DNA of 64,000 bases, from contig NZ_JABETK010000001.1 in assembly GCF_013240295.1 (NCBI RefSeq), positions 62,001 to 126,000 on the forward strand. Reading direction: 5' to 3'. Shown here one piece after another: positions 53,484 to 61,634 of the stretch. The notes under the pieces were generated by a model that saw only the letters and a program-made list of their open reading frames with translations, did not search any database and was not told the DNA's origin. The position numbers and the translations under genes are program-made. This stretch comes from Neoaquamicrobium sediminum. GTDB taxonomy: Bacteria > Pseudomonadota > Alphaproteobacteria > Rhizobiales > Rhizobiaceae. How positions within the stretch are numbered: position 1 is the first letter of the stretch; every line of letters starts with the position of its first letter.

Positions 53484-54296
53484 CAAGCCGACACTCCTCG
53501 TACACAGTCCGACGACAAATATCTCGTGCCCGGCCTGATCCGCGGCCTTGAAGTGCTGCAGGCTTTCACGCCCGAGACGCGCGAGATGACGCTTTCGGAT
53601 ATCGCCCGCCGCCTGGGCACCACCCGCTCGGCTGCCTTTCGCGCCGTTTACACGCTCGCCCACCACGGCTACCTGCTGCACGACCAGCAAACCGCCCGCT
53701 ACACGCTCGGCCCGGCGGTGCTGCGGCTCGGCTATGGCTATCTCGCAACGCGCGAACTGGTGGAGATCGCACTGCCGGAGCTCGAGAAGCTGCGTGATGC
53801 GACCGACTGGTCGGCGCATCTGGGCGTGCGCGACGGGCGCTTCGTTCTCTACATGCTGCGAGTGCCCAGCCACCTTGGCCTGGCCAGCATCGTCCATGTC
53901 GGCAGCCGGCTTCCGGCCGCGGGCACCACCATGGGCCGCGTGCTCCTCACCGATCTGAACGAAGACGGCCTGCTGCGGCTCTATCGTGACGAGACCTATC
54001 AGAACGCGCCCGGCCAGACCCCGCGCAGCCTGACCGAGCTGGTCGCGCAATGGCGGCGCGACCGGAACGCAGACGCGATCGTCCAGATCGGCAGTTTCGA
54101 AACGGGGATTGCCAGCGTGGCGGCGCCTGTTCGTGACATCAGCGGCAACATCGTCGCTGCGATAAACGTCACCCGGGCGGCTTCCGGCAATATCGCCGAC
54201 GACATCGAAGCGGGCGTCAAAACGGAAGTGCTCCGTACGGCCGCCGCCATCACCCGGTTGCTTGGCGGCCTCCCCGAAAGTACCGCAACCGAGTGA
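53472..54296 (+). CDS. IclR-family transcriptional regulator
   Basis: 274-residue regulator. Winged HTH at the N-terminus (VPGLIRGLEVLQAF, MTLSDIARRLGTTRSAAFRAVYTLAHHGYL) and C-terminal effector domain (WSAHLGVRDGRFVLYMLRVPSHLGLASIVHVGSRLPAAGTTMGRVLL; ISGNIVAAINVTRAASG). ATG 53472, which lies inside a perfect inverted repeat. The effector domain is of the PcaU/PobR aromatic acid type. It is followed after 171 bases by the importer genes at 54468 and diverges from the cupin gene, so it probably senses the pathway substrate. Confidence 0.9.
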   Translation: MDKTQADTPRTQSDDKYLVPGLIRGLEVLQAFTPETREMTLSDIARRLGTTRSAAFRAVYTLAHHGYLLHDQQTARYTLGPAVLRLGYGYLATRELVEIALPELEKLRDATDWSAHLGVRDGRFVLYMLRVPSHLGLASIVHVGSRLPAAGTTMGRVLLTDLNEDGLLRLYRDETYQNAPGQTPRSLTELVAQWRRDRNADAIVQIGSFETGIASVAAPVRDISGNIVAAINVTRAASGNIADDIEAGVKTEVLRTAAAITRLLGGLPESTATE

Positions 54297-54399
54297 GGCC
54301 GCGCCTCTCACCCGGCGAAACACGCACGTATTGCGACCGGTAACACACGGATTTCATTGCGCAAGTCCTGGCTGCGCAATGTCCAGTCGAGGTCTGGAC

Positions 54400-54429
54400 T
54401 TGCAACAGTTCTAATTTTGCGCCTAGTAT
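54400..54429 (+). promoter_or_regulatory. Predicted promoter of the second NMT1-type importer operon
   Basis: TTGCAA (54400-54405) and TAGTAT (54424-54429) are 18 bases apart, directly upstream of the operator at 54431. Confidence 0.5.
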
Positions 54430-54430
54430 T

Positions 54431-54454
54431 GAACAATAGGTTCACATTTGAACA
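54431..54454 (+). promoter_or_regulatory. Operator of the second importer operon (copy 3 of 3)
   Basis: GAACA-ATA-GGTTC-ACATTT-GAACA, identical in layout to the sites at 49935 and 50114 with one half-site base changed (T to G). It begins 1 base after the -10 box and ends 13 bases before ATG 54468. Confidence 0.78.
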
Positions 54455-54467
54455 TGTAGCGAAACTG

Positions 54468-55472
54468 ATGGAATTGACGCGGCGACGCCTGATGCTGGGT
54501 GCAATGGGGAGCGCTGCCTTGCTGTCGCTTCCGGTCGGAGCGCGAGCGCAGAACGCGTTCAGTTTCATTACCCCCTTCACCTTCTCCCTGGCCTTTGCGC
54601 CGGTGCTGTATGCCGACGCCGCCGGCTACTACAGCGACGAGGGGCTGGAGATGAACCTGCAGGCCGGCAAGGGCGCGGCGCTGGCAGCACAGATGACCAT
54701 TGCCGGGCAGATGGATTCCGGCCGCACCGGCGGCACCAACTACATCGTCTCCCGCGTCAACAACGACGCGCCGCTGATCTCGATCGCCACCATTGCGCAG
54801 ATGTCGCCTTTCTTCGTACTGTCCTCCACTGAGAACCCGGTGAACACGATCGCCGACCTGGAAGGCCGCACCGTGGGCATGGCGACGCTCGGCGGCTCGA
54901 TGGAAGGTACGCTCGACCTGATGATGACCAATGCCGGCGCATCGCCGGAGAAGGTTAACAAGGTGAAGGTGGCCGATTCAGCCGCCTCCTTCGCGCTGAT
55001 CGAAGCCGGCCGTGCCGGCGCATTCCTCGGCAATACATCGTCCATGGTGATTGCAAGCTCCGCACGCGACGACGTCGCGGCGATGCCGATCGATGACGGC
55101 ATGCCCGGGCAGGTCTATGTCGCGCGCCCCGATCAGGTGGCGGAGAACCCCGAAAAGTTCGTCGCCTTCCTGCGCGCAACCCACCGCGCGGCGAAGGAGA
55201 TCGTCGGTACGAAAGACCTGACGCCGATCCTTACGACGATCGGCGGCAAGCACGATGTCTCCGGCCTCAAGAACATGGAAACAGCCCAGAAGGACCTGCG
55301 CGCCAACGCCGAGAACTGGGCCTCGAAAGGCGAGGAAAACCTGCTGCGCAACATCCCCGAAATGTGGGACCGCGCCGTGGAGCTGCTTGCCGGCGCGAAG
55401 CTGATCGACAAGACGGTTCCGGCGGCCGAACTCTACACCAACGACCTGCTCGATCAGGCTCTCAAGGCATGA
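54468..55472 (+). CDS. ABC transporter substrate-binding protein (NMT1/SsuA type)
   Basis: 334-residue binding protein with a twin-arginine type leader (MELTRRRLMLGAMGSAALLSLPVGARAQ). The mature part follows FSFITPFTFSLAFAPVLYADAAGYYSDEGLEMNLQAGKGAALAAQMTIAGQMD, the NMT1/THI5 pattern, then GRTVGMATLGGSMEGTLDLMM. The start ATG 54468 is 13 bases from the operator. It overlaps the ATPase gene by 4 bases (ATGA). Confidence 0.88.
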   Translation: MELTRRRLMLGAMGSAALLSLPVGARAQNAFSFITPFTFSLAFAPVLYADAAGYYSDEGLEMNLQAGKGAALAAQMTIAGQMDSGRTGGTNYIVSRVNNDAPLISIATIAQMSPFFVLSSTENPVNTIADLEGRTVGMATLGGSMEGTLDLMMTNAGASPEKVNKVKVADSAASFALIEAGRAGAFLGNTSSMVIASSARDDVAAMPIDDGMPGQVYVARPDQVAENPEKFVAFLRATHRAAKEIVGTKDLTPILTTIGGKHDVSGLKNMETAQKDLRANAENWASKGEENLLRNIPEMWDRAVELLAGAKLIDKTVPAAELYTNDLLDQALKA

Positions 55473-56263
55473 AGATGGAGACGGAGGCCGACATCCGTCT
55501 CGCGGGTGTCGGCAAGACCTTCGGCAGTGGCGCGAACGCCGTCCGCGCCATAGGAGATGCCACGCTGGACATGCAGCGCGGCGATTTCATCTCGCTTCTG
55601 GGCCCCTCGGGTTGCGGCAAGACCACGCTTTTGCGCATCATTGCTGGTCTCGAGAGGCCGACCGAGGGCGAGATATTGGTACGCGGCCGCGCCGTCTGGG
55701 AAGGCGGGAAGCGATCTGGTGAAGCGACCCGCCCGGTTTCGATGATGTTCCAGGAAGCGCGGCTCTTCCCGTGGTTCACGGTCGCAGAGAATGTGGCACT
55801 GCCGCTGCGCCTGCAGGGCGTGGCGAAGGCCGAGCGGGAAGCGCGCTCCCATGCGCTGTGCGAGACCGTCGGCCTCAAGGGCTTCGAGGCGATGCGACCG
55901 TCGGCCCTGTCCGGCGGCATGCGCCAGCGTGCATCGCTTGCCCGCGCACTTATCACCAAGCCGCAGGTACTGCTTCTCGACGAGCCCTTCGGCGCGCTCG
56001 ACGCGATGACCCGCGACACGCTCAACATGGAGCTGATGTCGGTGTGCGCCGAAGCACGAGTGACGACCATCCTCGTCACGCACTCGATCACCGAGGCCGC
56101 GTTCCTTTCGGACCGCGTGGTGGTGCTCGCCGCACGGCCCGCGCGCATCACCGAGGTCATCGAGATGCCGTTCGAACGTCCGCGCACGCTCGACCTGCAG
56201 CGCACCACCGCGTTTCAGGACATGCTCGTGAGACTGCGTTCCAGCCTGACGGGAGGCCATTGA
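55469..56263 (+). CDS. ABC transporter ATP-binding protein (SsuB/TauB type)
   Basis: 264-residue ATPase. Walker A GPSGCGKTTLLRIIAGLE, Q loop MMFQEARLFPWFTV, signature LSGGMRQRASLARAL, Walker B VLLLDEPFGALDAMT, switch LVTHSITEA. ATG 55469 overlaps the binding-protein stop and its own stop overlaps the permease start by 1 base, so the three genes form one tight operon. Confidence 0.92.
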   Translation: MKMETEADIRLAGVGKTFGSGANAVRAIGDATLDMQRGDFISLLGPSGCGKTTLLRIIAGLERPTEGEILVRGRAVWEGGKRSGEATRPVSMMFQEARLFPWFTVAENVALPLRLQGVAKAEREARSHALCETVGLKGFEAMRPSALSGGMRQRASLARALITKPQVLLLDEPFGALDAMTRDTLNMELMSVCAEARVTTILVTHSITEAAFLSDRVVVLAARPARITEVIEMPFERPRTLDLQRTTAFQDMLVRLRSSLTGGH

Positions 56264-57048
56264 TGCGCACAGATCGTCTCATCCGCGTCGCACTGCCGAC
56301 AGGCACCGTCATCGCCTTTCTGCTGATCTGGACGCTCTATGTGCGCACGGCTGACGTGTCGGCGTTCATCCTGCCGACGCCGTGGCAGATCATCATGGCC
56401 TTTGTCGACCTCGTGAGCGACGCATCCGTGTGGCGCCACGCGCTCGTCACCGTGATCGAGGCCGTTTCCGGCTTCCTCATTGCCGTGTTTCTGGGCGTCA
56501 CGCTGGGCATGGCCATGGCGCGCGTCCAGATGCTGGAATGGGCCTTCAAGCCGTTCATCGTCTGCCTTCAGCTCATCCCCAAGATCGCGCTGGCGCCACT
56601 GTTCATCCTGTGGTTCGGCTTCGGGCTGGAATCGAAGATCGTGATCGCCGCCGCGCTCGCCTTCTTCCCGGTCTTCTCAAACGCCCTTGTAGCCTTCCGC
56701 TCGGTGGAGCCGGGCGACCGTGACGTGTTCACCATGCTACAGGCGAACCCGGTTCAGCGCTTCACCATGCTCGACCTGCCGACTGCGTTGCCTGTCGTGC
56801 TGGCAGGTGTCGAGGTCGCGGTGGTAATGTCGATGATCGGGGCGATCGTGGGTGAGTTCATCGGCGGCAATGAGGGGCTTGGCTATCTCGCCGTCGCCAT
56901 GCTGCAGGAACTCCAGGTGCCCGGCCTTTTCGCCGTGATCGTGCTGCTTACGCTCATCGGCCTTACGCTCTACACGCTGATCTCGCAGCTCCGCGCATGG
57001 CTCACACCCTGGCACAGCTCGGTCGCCGGTCGGGAGAATACGGCTTAG
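56263..57048 (+). CDS. ABC transporter permease (SsuC/TauC type)
   Basis: 261-residue permease with six helices (first GTVIAFLLIWTLYVRTA) and the coupling loop QLIPKIALAPLFILWFGFGLESKIVIAAALAFFPVFSNALVAFR. The start ATG 56263 is in a TGATG overlap with the ATPase stop. A strong terminator follows at 57103. Confidence 0.91.
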   Translation: MRTDRLIRVALPTGTVIAFLLIWTLYVRTADVSAFILPTPWQIIMAFVDLVSDASVWRHALVTVIEAVSGFLIAVFLGVTLGMAMARVQMLEWAFKPFIVCLQLIPKIALAPLFILWFGFGLESKIVIAAALAFFPVFSNALVAFRSVEPGDRDVFTMLQANPVQRFTMLDLPTALPVVLAGVEVAVVMSMIGAIVGEFIGGNEGLGYLAVAMLQELQVPGLFAVIVLLTLIGLTLYTLISQLRAWLTPWHSSVAGRENTA

Positions 57049-57102
57049 GCCTGTTTGCCCGGCGACGACAGCCGGCCACCGGCACACCCGGACAAAATCA
57101 TT

Positions 57103-57134
57103 GCGACCACCGGCACTCTCGTGCCGGTGGTCGC
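57103..57134 (+). terminator. Intrinsic terminator after the second importer operon
   Basis: Perfect 14-bp GC stem (arms 57103-57116, GCGACCACCGGCAC, and 57121-57134) with loop TCTC, followed by TTTGCTT. It separates the importer operon from the hpa promoter, whose -35 box begins at 57140. Confidence 0.8.
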
Positions 57135-57139
57135 TTTGC

Positions 57140-57170
57140 TTGACAAGGCTGCTATTATTTAACATGTTAA
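57140..57170 (+). promoter_or_regulatory. hpa operon promoter with HpaR-type palindrome
   Basis: TTGACA at 57140-57145 serves as -35; the -10 region 17-19 bases on is covered by the perfect 12-bp palindrome TTAACATGTTAA (57159-57170). MarR-family repressors such as HpaR bind short palindromes of this kind, so this is the probable HpaR site, 24 bases before the hpaF start. Confidence 0.65.
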
Positions 57171-57194
57171 TGAGAATGCGCATGGGGAGGAACG

Positions 57195-57581
57195 ATGCCG
57201 CATCTGACCATCGAATATTCGGCCAATCTGGATGGGCGTGCCGATCTCGACGCGCTCTGCGCGGCGCTGCTGGAGACCGTGCTGGAAACCGGCCTGTTCG
57301 AGGTTGGTGCCGTGCGCGTCCGGGCGCTGCGCGCCGATCACTACGCGATCGCCGACCGCCTGCCGGAAAACGCTTTCGTCGACCTTAGTTTCCGGATCGG
57401 CAAAGGTCGCAGCGCTGACGAGAAGAAGCGCGCCGGAGAGGCTATTTTCGCTACCGCCAGCAGTCTGCTTGGTCCGCTCTTCGAGACGCCGCATTTCGCG
57501 CTGTCGCTCGAAATCCGCGAGATCGACGCCGAACTGAGCTGGAAGAAGAACGCCATTCATCCGCGCCTGCGCGGCAAGTGA
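57195..57581 (+). CDS. hpaF: 5-carboxymethyl-2-hydroxymuconate Delta-isomerase
   Basis: 128-residue tautomerase-fold protein of the CHMI family. The N-terminus after Met is Pro (MPHLTIEYSANLDG), the catalytic Pro1 of the superfamily. It isomerises the product of the HpaD-HpaE steps in homoprotocatechuate breakdown. Length is standard. First gene of the hpa operon with GGGGAGGAA upstream. It is followed 11 bases later by the dehydrogenase gene. Confidence 0.9.
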   Translation: MPHLTIEYSANLDGRADLDALCAALLETVLETGLFEVGAVRVRALRADHYAIADRLPENAFVDLSFRIGKGRSADEKKRAGEAIFATASSLLGPLFETPHFALSLEIREIDAELSWKKNAIHPRLRGK

Positions 57582-57592
57582 CAGGAAACCGC

Positions 57593-59109
57593 ATGTCGAA
57601 GCTCGAGGAAAACATCGCGAAGGCAGATGCCTATCTTGCCCGCTTCAGGGAACAAGGCGTCATGAATCGCATCGCCGGCGAAGATCTGCCAGCCGCCGAT
57701 GGAGTGACATTCGAGACCATCTCCCCGTCGATCTGAAGCCGCTTGCCACCATTGCTAGGGGTACGGCGGCTGACATCGACCGCGCCGCGAAGGCCGCCAG
57801 GGCTGCCTTCGCCGAATGGGCGGCGATGCCAGGCGAGGCGCGCAAGAAGCTGCTGCACAGAATAGCGGATGCAATCGTGGCGCGCGCGGAGGAGATCGCC
57901 TTCGTCGAATGCATGGATACCGGGCAATCGCTGCGTTTCATGGCCAAGGCGGCGCTGCGCGGGGCCGAGAACTTCCGGTTCTTCGCCGACCGTGCGCCGG
58001 AAGCCCGCGACGGCAAGTCGCTGCGCACGGAAGGCCAGGTCAACATGACGACGCGCGTGCCAATCGGCCCCGTCGGCATCATCACGCCGTGGAACACGCC
58101 CTTCATGCTGTCGACGTGGAAGATCGCGCCGGCGCTCGCGGCAGGCTGCACCGTCGTGCACAAGCCGGCCGAGCTTTCGCCGCTGACCGCGCGCCTTCTG
58201 GTCGAGATCGCGGAAGAGGCCGGCCTGCCGAAAGGTGTGTGGAACCTCGTAAACGGGTTCGGCGAAGACGCCGGCAAGGCGCTGACCGAACATCCGCTGA
58301 TCAGGGCCATCGGTTTCGTCGGCGAGAGCCGCACCGGCTCGATGATCATGAAGCAAGGCGCCGACACGCTGAAGCGCGTGCATTTCGAGCTCGGCGGCAA
58401 GAACCCCGTCATCGTCTTTGCCGATGCCGATCTGGAGCGCGCTGCGGATGCCGCCGTCTTCATGATCTATTCGCTCAACGGCGAGCGCTGCACCTCCTCT
58501 TCGAGGCTGCTAGTAGAGCAGAGCATCCATGACCGCTTTACCGCACTCGTCGCCGAGAAGGCGAAACGCATCAAGGTCGGCCACCCGCTCGACCCGGACA
58601 CGGTGGTCGGCCCGCTGATCCATCCGGTGCATGAAAAGAAGGTGCTGGACTATATCGAGACCGGCCGGACGGAAGGCGCGACGGTCGTTGCCGGGGGCGG
58701 CAAATTCGATGGCCTCGGCGGCGGATGCTATGTCTCGCCGACTTTGTTCACCGGCGCGAACAACACAATGCGCATCGCCCAAGAGGAAATCTTCGGACCA
58801 GTCCTGACCGCGATCCCCTTTGCGGACGAGGCAGAAGCGCTGGAGCTTGCCAACGACGTGCAATACGGCCTCACCGGCTATCTCTGGACTTGCGATGTCA
58901 CGCGCGCCTTCCGCTTCACCGATCGCCTCGAGGCGGGCATGATCTGGGTGAACTCGGAGAATGTGCGACACCTGCCTACGCCCTTCGGCGGCGTGAAGAA
59001 TTCCGGCATCGGCCGCGACGGCGGCGACTGGTCGTTCGACTTCTACATGGAGACAAAGAACGTCGCCTTCGCCACCGGCGCCCACGCCATCCCGAAACTC
59101 GGCGGCTGA
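57593..59109 (+). pseudogene. hpaE: 5-carboxymethyl-2-hydroxymuconate semialdehyde dehydrogenase, frameshifted
   Basis: About 505 residues when joined. The ALDH pattern ITPWNTPFMLSTWKIAPALA, the catalytic Glu in FELGGKNPVIVFADADLERA, and the catalytic Cys in SLNGERCTSSSRLL are those of HpaE, which oxidises CHMS to CHM with NAD. The N-terminal 43 codons (MSKLEENIAKADAYLARF...) end in a stop at 57736-57738; one more C in the run 57723-57726 turns ISPSI-stop into ISPVDLKPLATIARGTAAD and restores the frame. Likely a sequencing error. The rest is intact. Confidence 0.88.
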
Positions 59110-59170
59110 CCGCGCAAGCACACGATAGAGACCGCCCTCGCCTTTCGAGGCGGATCGGAGGAGGAACCCG

Positions 59171-60151
59171 ATGCCCGTACCCCAGCCGAACCTCTACCCG
59201 CCGTTCAACATCGTGCGGCTCAGCCATGTCGAATTTGGCGTCAGCGACCTTGCGAAATCGCGCGCATTCTACGTCGACACGCTTGGCCTGCAGGTCACGG
59301 ACGAGACGGCGGACACGATCTATCTGCGCGCCATGGAGGAGCGTGGCCACCACTGCATCGTGCTGAAGAAATCCGGCAAGGCGGAAGCCCGCGACCTCGG
59401 CTTCAAGGTGTTCGACGAGGACCACCTCGACAGGGCCGAACAGTTCTTGAGGGAAAAGGACCTGCCGGTGGAATGGGTCGAGCGCCCCTATCAGGGCCGC
59501 ACATTCCGCACGCGCGACCCGCATGGTGTGCCGCTGGAATTCTATGCGAAGATGGATCGGCTACCACCGATCCACCAGAAATACGCGCTCTATCGCGGCG
59601 TGAAGCCGCTGCGCATCGACCACTTCAACTGCTTTTCGCCCAACGTCGACGAAAGCGTCGCCTTCTACAACGAGATCGGCTTCCGGGTGACGGAGTACAC
59701 CGAGGACGAGGAGACCGGCCGGCTGTGGGCAGCCTGGACGCACCGCAAGGGCGGCGTGCACGACATCGCCTTCACCAACGGCCGCGGCCCGCGCCTGCAC
59801 CACACCGCCTTCTGGGTGCCGACACCGCTCAACATCATCGACCTACTCGACCTTATGGCGACGACCGGCTGGGTTTCCAACATCGAGCGCGGCCCCGGCC
59901 GACACGGCATTTCCAACGCCTTTTTCCTCTACATCCTCGACCCGGATGGCCACCGCATCGAGATTTACTGCTCGGACTACCAAACGGTGGACCCGGATCT
60001 CGAGCCGATCAAATGGGACCTCAAGGACCCGCAGCGACAGACATTGTGGGGTGCGCCGGCGCCGAAATCCTGGTTCGAGCATGGCAGCCTTTTTGCCGGC
60101 ACGGATGTGGTGGATGCTCAATTGAAGGCACAGCCGATCGTCGCCCCCTGA
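59171..60151 (+). CDS. hpaD: 3,4-dihydroxyphenylacetate 2,3-dioxygenase
   Basis: 326-residue type I extradiol enzyme (VOC fold), the Brevibacterium/Arthrobacter-type homoprotocatechuate dioxygenase. The metal ligands are His151 (in RIDHFNCF), His210 or His211 (in LHHTAFW) and Glu264 (in HRIEIYCSD). It opens the ring of homoprotocatechuate to CHMS, which HpaE then oxidises. 61 bases after hpaE, with a GGAGGAGG site. Length fits the family. Confidence 0.92.
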   Translation: MPVPQPNLYPPFNIVRLSHVEFGVSDLAKSRAFYVDTLGLQVTDETADTIYLRAMEERGHHCIVLKKSGKAEARDLGFKVFDEDHLDRAEQFLREKDLPVEWVERPYQGRTFRTRDPHGVPLEFYAKMDRLPPIHQKYALYRGVKPLRIDHFNCFSPNVDESVAFYNEIGFRVTEYTEDEETGRLWAAWTHRKGGVHDIAFTNGRGPRLHHTAFWVPTPLNIIDLLDLMATTGWVSNIERGPGRHGISNAFFLYILDPDGHRIEIYCSDYQTVDPDLEPIKWDLKDPQRQTLWGAPAPKSWFEHGSLFAGTDVVDAQLKAQPIVAP

Positions 60152-60212
60152 CGGGCATTGCATCGCCGCGGACAACCGCAGACAACAGCCTGACACCGAC
60201 AGGGAGCAGGAT

Positions 60213-61634
60213 ATGGACAGCGAAGAATTCCGCGACTGGTCGCGACGGGTTGCCGACTGGGGCGCGGACTATCGCGCGGGCCTGCGCGAGCGACCGGTGC
60301 GCGCGCAGACGAAGCCTGGCGACATCGCCCGCCAGATCGCGGACGCAGCTCCGGAGAACGGCGACACCATGGAGGCGATTTTCGCCGATTTCGAGCGCAT
60401 CATCCCGGACGGGCTGACCCATTGGCAGCATCCGCGTTTCTTCGCCTATTTCCCGGCCAACGCGGCGCCGGTGTCGGTGATCGCCGACTATCTCGTCACG
60501 TCGATCGCCGCCCAGTGCATGCTGTGGCAGACCTCGCCGGCAGCAACCGAACTCGAAACCCGCGTCGTCGACTGGCTGCGCCAGGCACTCGGACTGCCGA
60601 AAGATTTCTCCGGCGTGATACAGGATTCCGCATCCACCGCTACGCTGACCGCGGTTCTGGTGATGCGCGAAAAGGCGCTCGGGTGGAAAGGCAACAGCGA
60701 TGGCCTTGCGGCGCACAAGGCGGTGCGCGTCTACGCCTCCGAGCAGGTTCACACCTCCATCGACCGCGCCATCTGGATTGCCGGCGTCGGCGAGGCGAAC
60801 CTCGTGCGCATTCCGACCAAGGGACCGCTCAACGGGATGGACCCGGACGCGCTGGACGCCGCCATTCGGGCAGACCTTGCCGCCGGCCATATCCCGGCAG
60901 GCGTGATCGCCTGCACCGGCGGCACCTCGATCGGCGCCTGCGACCCGATTCGCGCTGTCGCAGCGGTCGTCAGGTCACATGGGCTCTACCTGCATGTCGA
61001 TGCGGCCTGGGCGGGATCAGCAATGATCTGCCCGGAATTCCGCACGCTCTGGGACGGCATCGAGGCGGCCGATTCCATCGTCTTCAACCCTCACAAATGG
61101 CTGGGGGCCAATTTCGACTGCTCAGTGCAGTTCATCCGCAGCCCCGAGGATCAGGTGCGCACGCTCGCCATCCACCCGGAATTCCTCAAGACGCACGGCC
61201 ATGACGGCATCATCAACTATTCCGAATGGTCGATCCCTCTCGGCCGCCGCTTCCGCGCGCTCAAGCTCTGGTTCCTGCTGCGCTATCACGGACTCGAAGG
61301 CCTGCGCGGCATGATCCGCAACCACGTGAAATGGTCGCAGGAGCTGGCCGCGCGGCTTGCTGCCGAGGCGGATTTCGAGATCGTCACCCAGCCGGTGCTT
61401 TCGCTGTTCTCGTTCCGCCATGAGGCAGCCGACGATGCCGACGACCACAATCTCGCGCTCGTCAACGCCATCAATGATGACGGCCGCATCTACCTGACAC
61501 AGACGCGCGTCGACGGCCGGATCGCGATCCGTTTCCAGGCCGGCCAGTTCGAGATGACGCGCGACGACGCCGATGACGCCTTCAAGGTGATCGTCGGCGT
61601 TGCCCGCAATCTGTCCCCGAGGAGCCCGACGTGA
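60213..61634 (+). CDS. Aromatic amino acid decarboxylase-family PLP enzyme, possible aldehyde synthase
   Basis: 473-residue group II PLP decarboxylase homologue (DDC/TyDC type). PLP Lys295 in FNPHKWLGANFDCS, Asp263 in HVDAAWAG, stacking His180 in SEQVHTS, and the family region YSEWSIPLGRRFRALKLWF. In animal DDC a Tyr (Tyr332) of the mobile loop protonates the intermediate; here the position is Phe324 (IHPEFLKTH). In plant enzymes that Tyr-to-Phe change gives aldehyde synthases. It is between hpaD and the hpaG-like gene, so it may feed tyrosine or DOPA into the pathway as the aldehyde. Family certain; chemistry inferred. Confidence 0.9.
   Translation: MDSEEFRDWSRRVADWGADYRAGLRERPVRAQTKPGDIARQIADAAPENGDTMEAIFADFERIIPDGLTHWQHPRFFAYFPANAAPVSVIADYLVTSIAAQCMLWQTSPAATELETRVVDWLRQALGLPKDFSGVIQDSASTATLTAVLVMREKALGWKGNSDGLAAHKAVRVYASEQVHTSIDRAIWIAGVGEANLVRIPTKGPLNGMDPDALDAAIRADLAAGHIPAGVIACTGGTSIGACDPIRAVAAVVRSHGLYLHVDAAWAGSAMICPEFRTLWDGIEAADSIVFNPHKWLGANFDCSVQFIRSPEDQVRTLAIHPEFLKTHGHDGIINYSEWSIPLGRRFRALKLWFLLRYHGLEGLRGMIRNHVKWSQELAARLAAEADFEIVTQPVLSLFSFRHEAADDADDHNLALVNAINDDGRIYLTQTRVDGRIAIRFQAGQFEMTRDDADDAFKVIVGVARNLSPRSPT

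Noticed and set aside
52359..54296. A 645-residue open frame that contains the IclR gene
   Set aside because: The first 371 codons are the antisense of the MBL and cupin genes; the true gene starts at ATG 53472 with the HTH.
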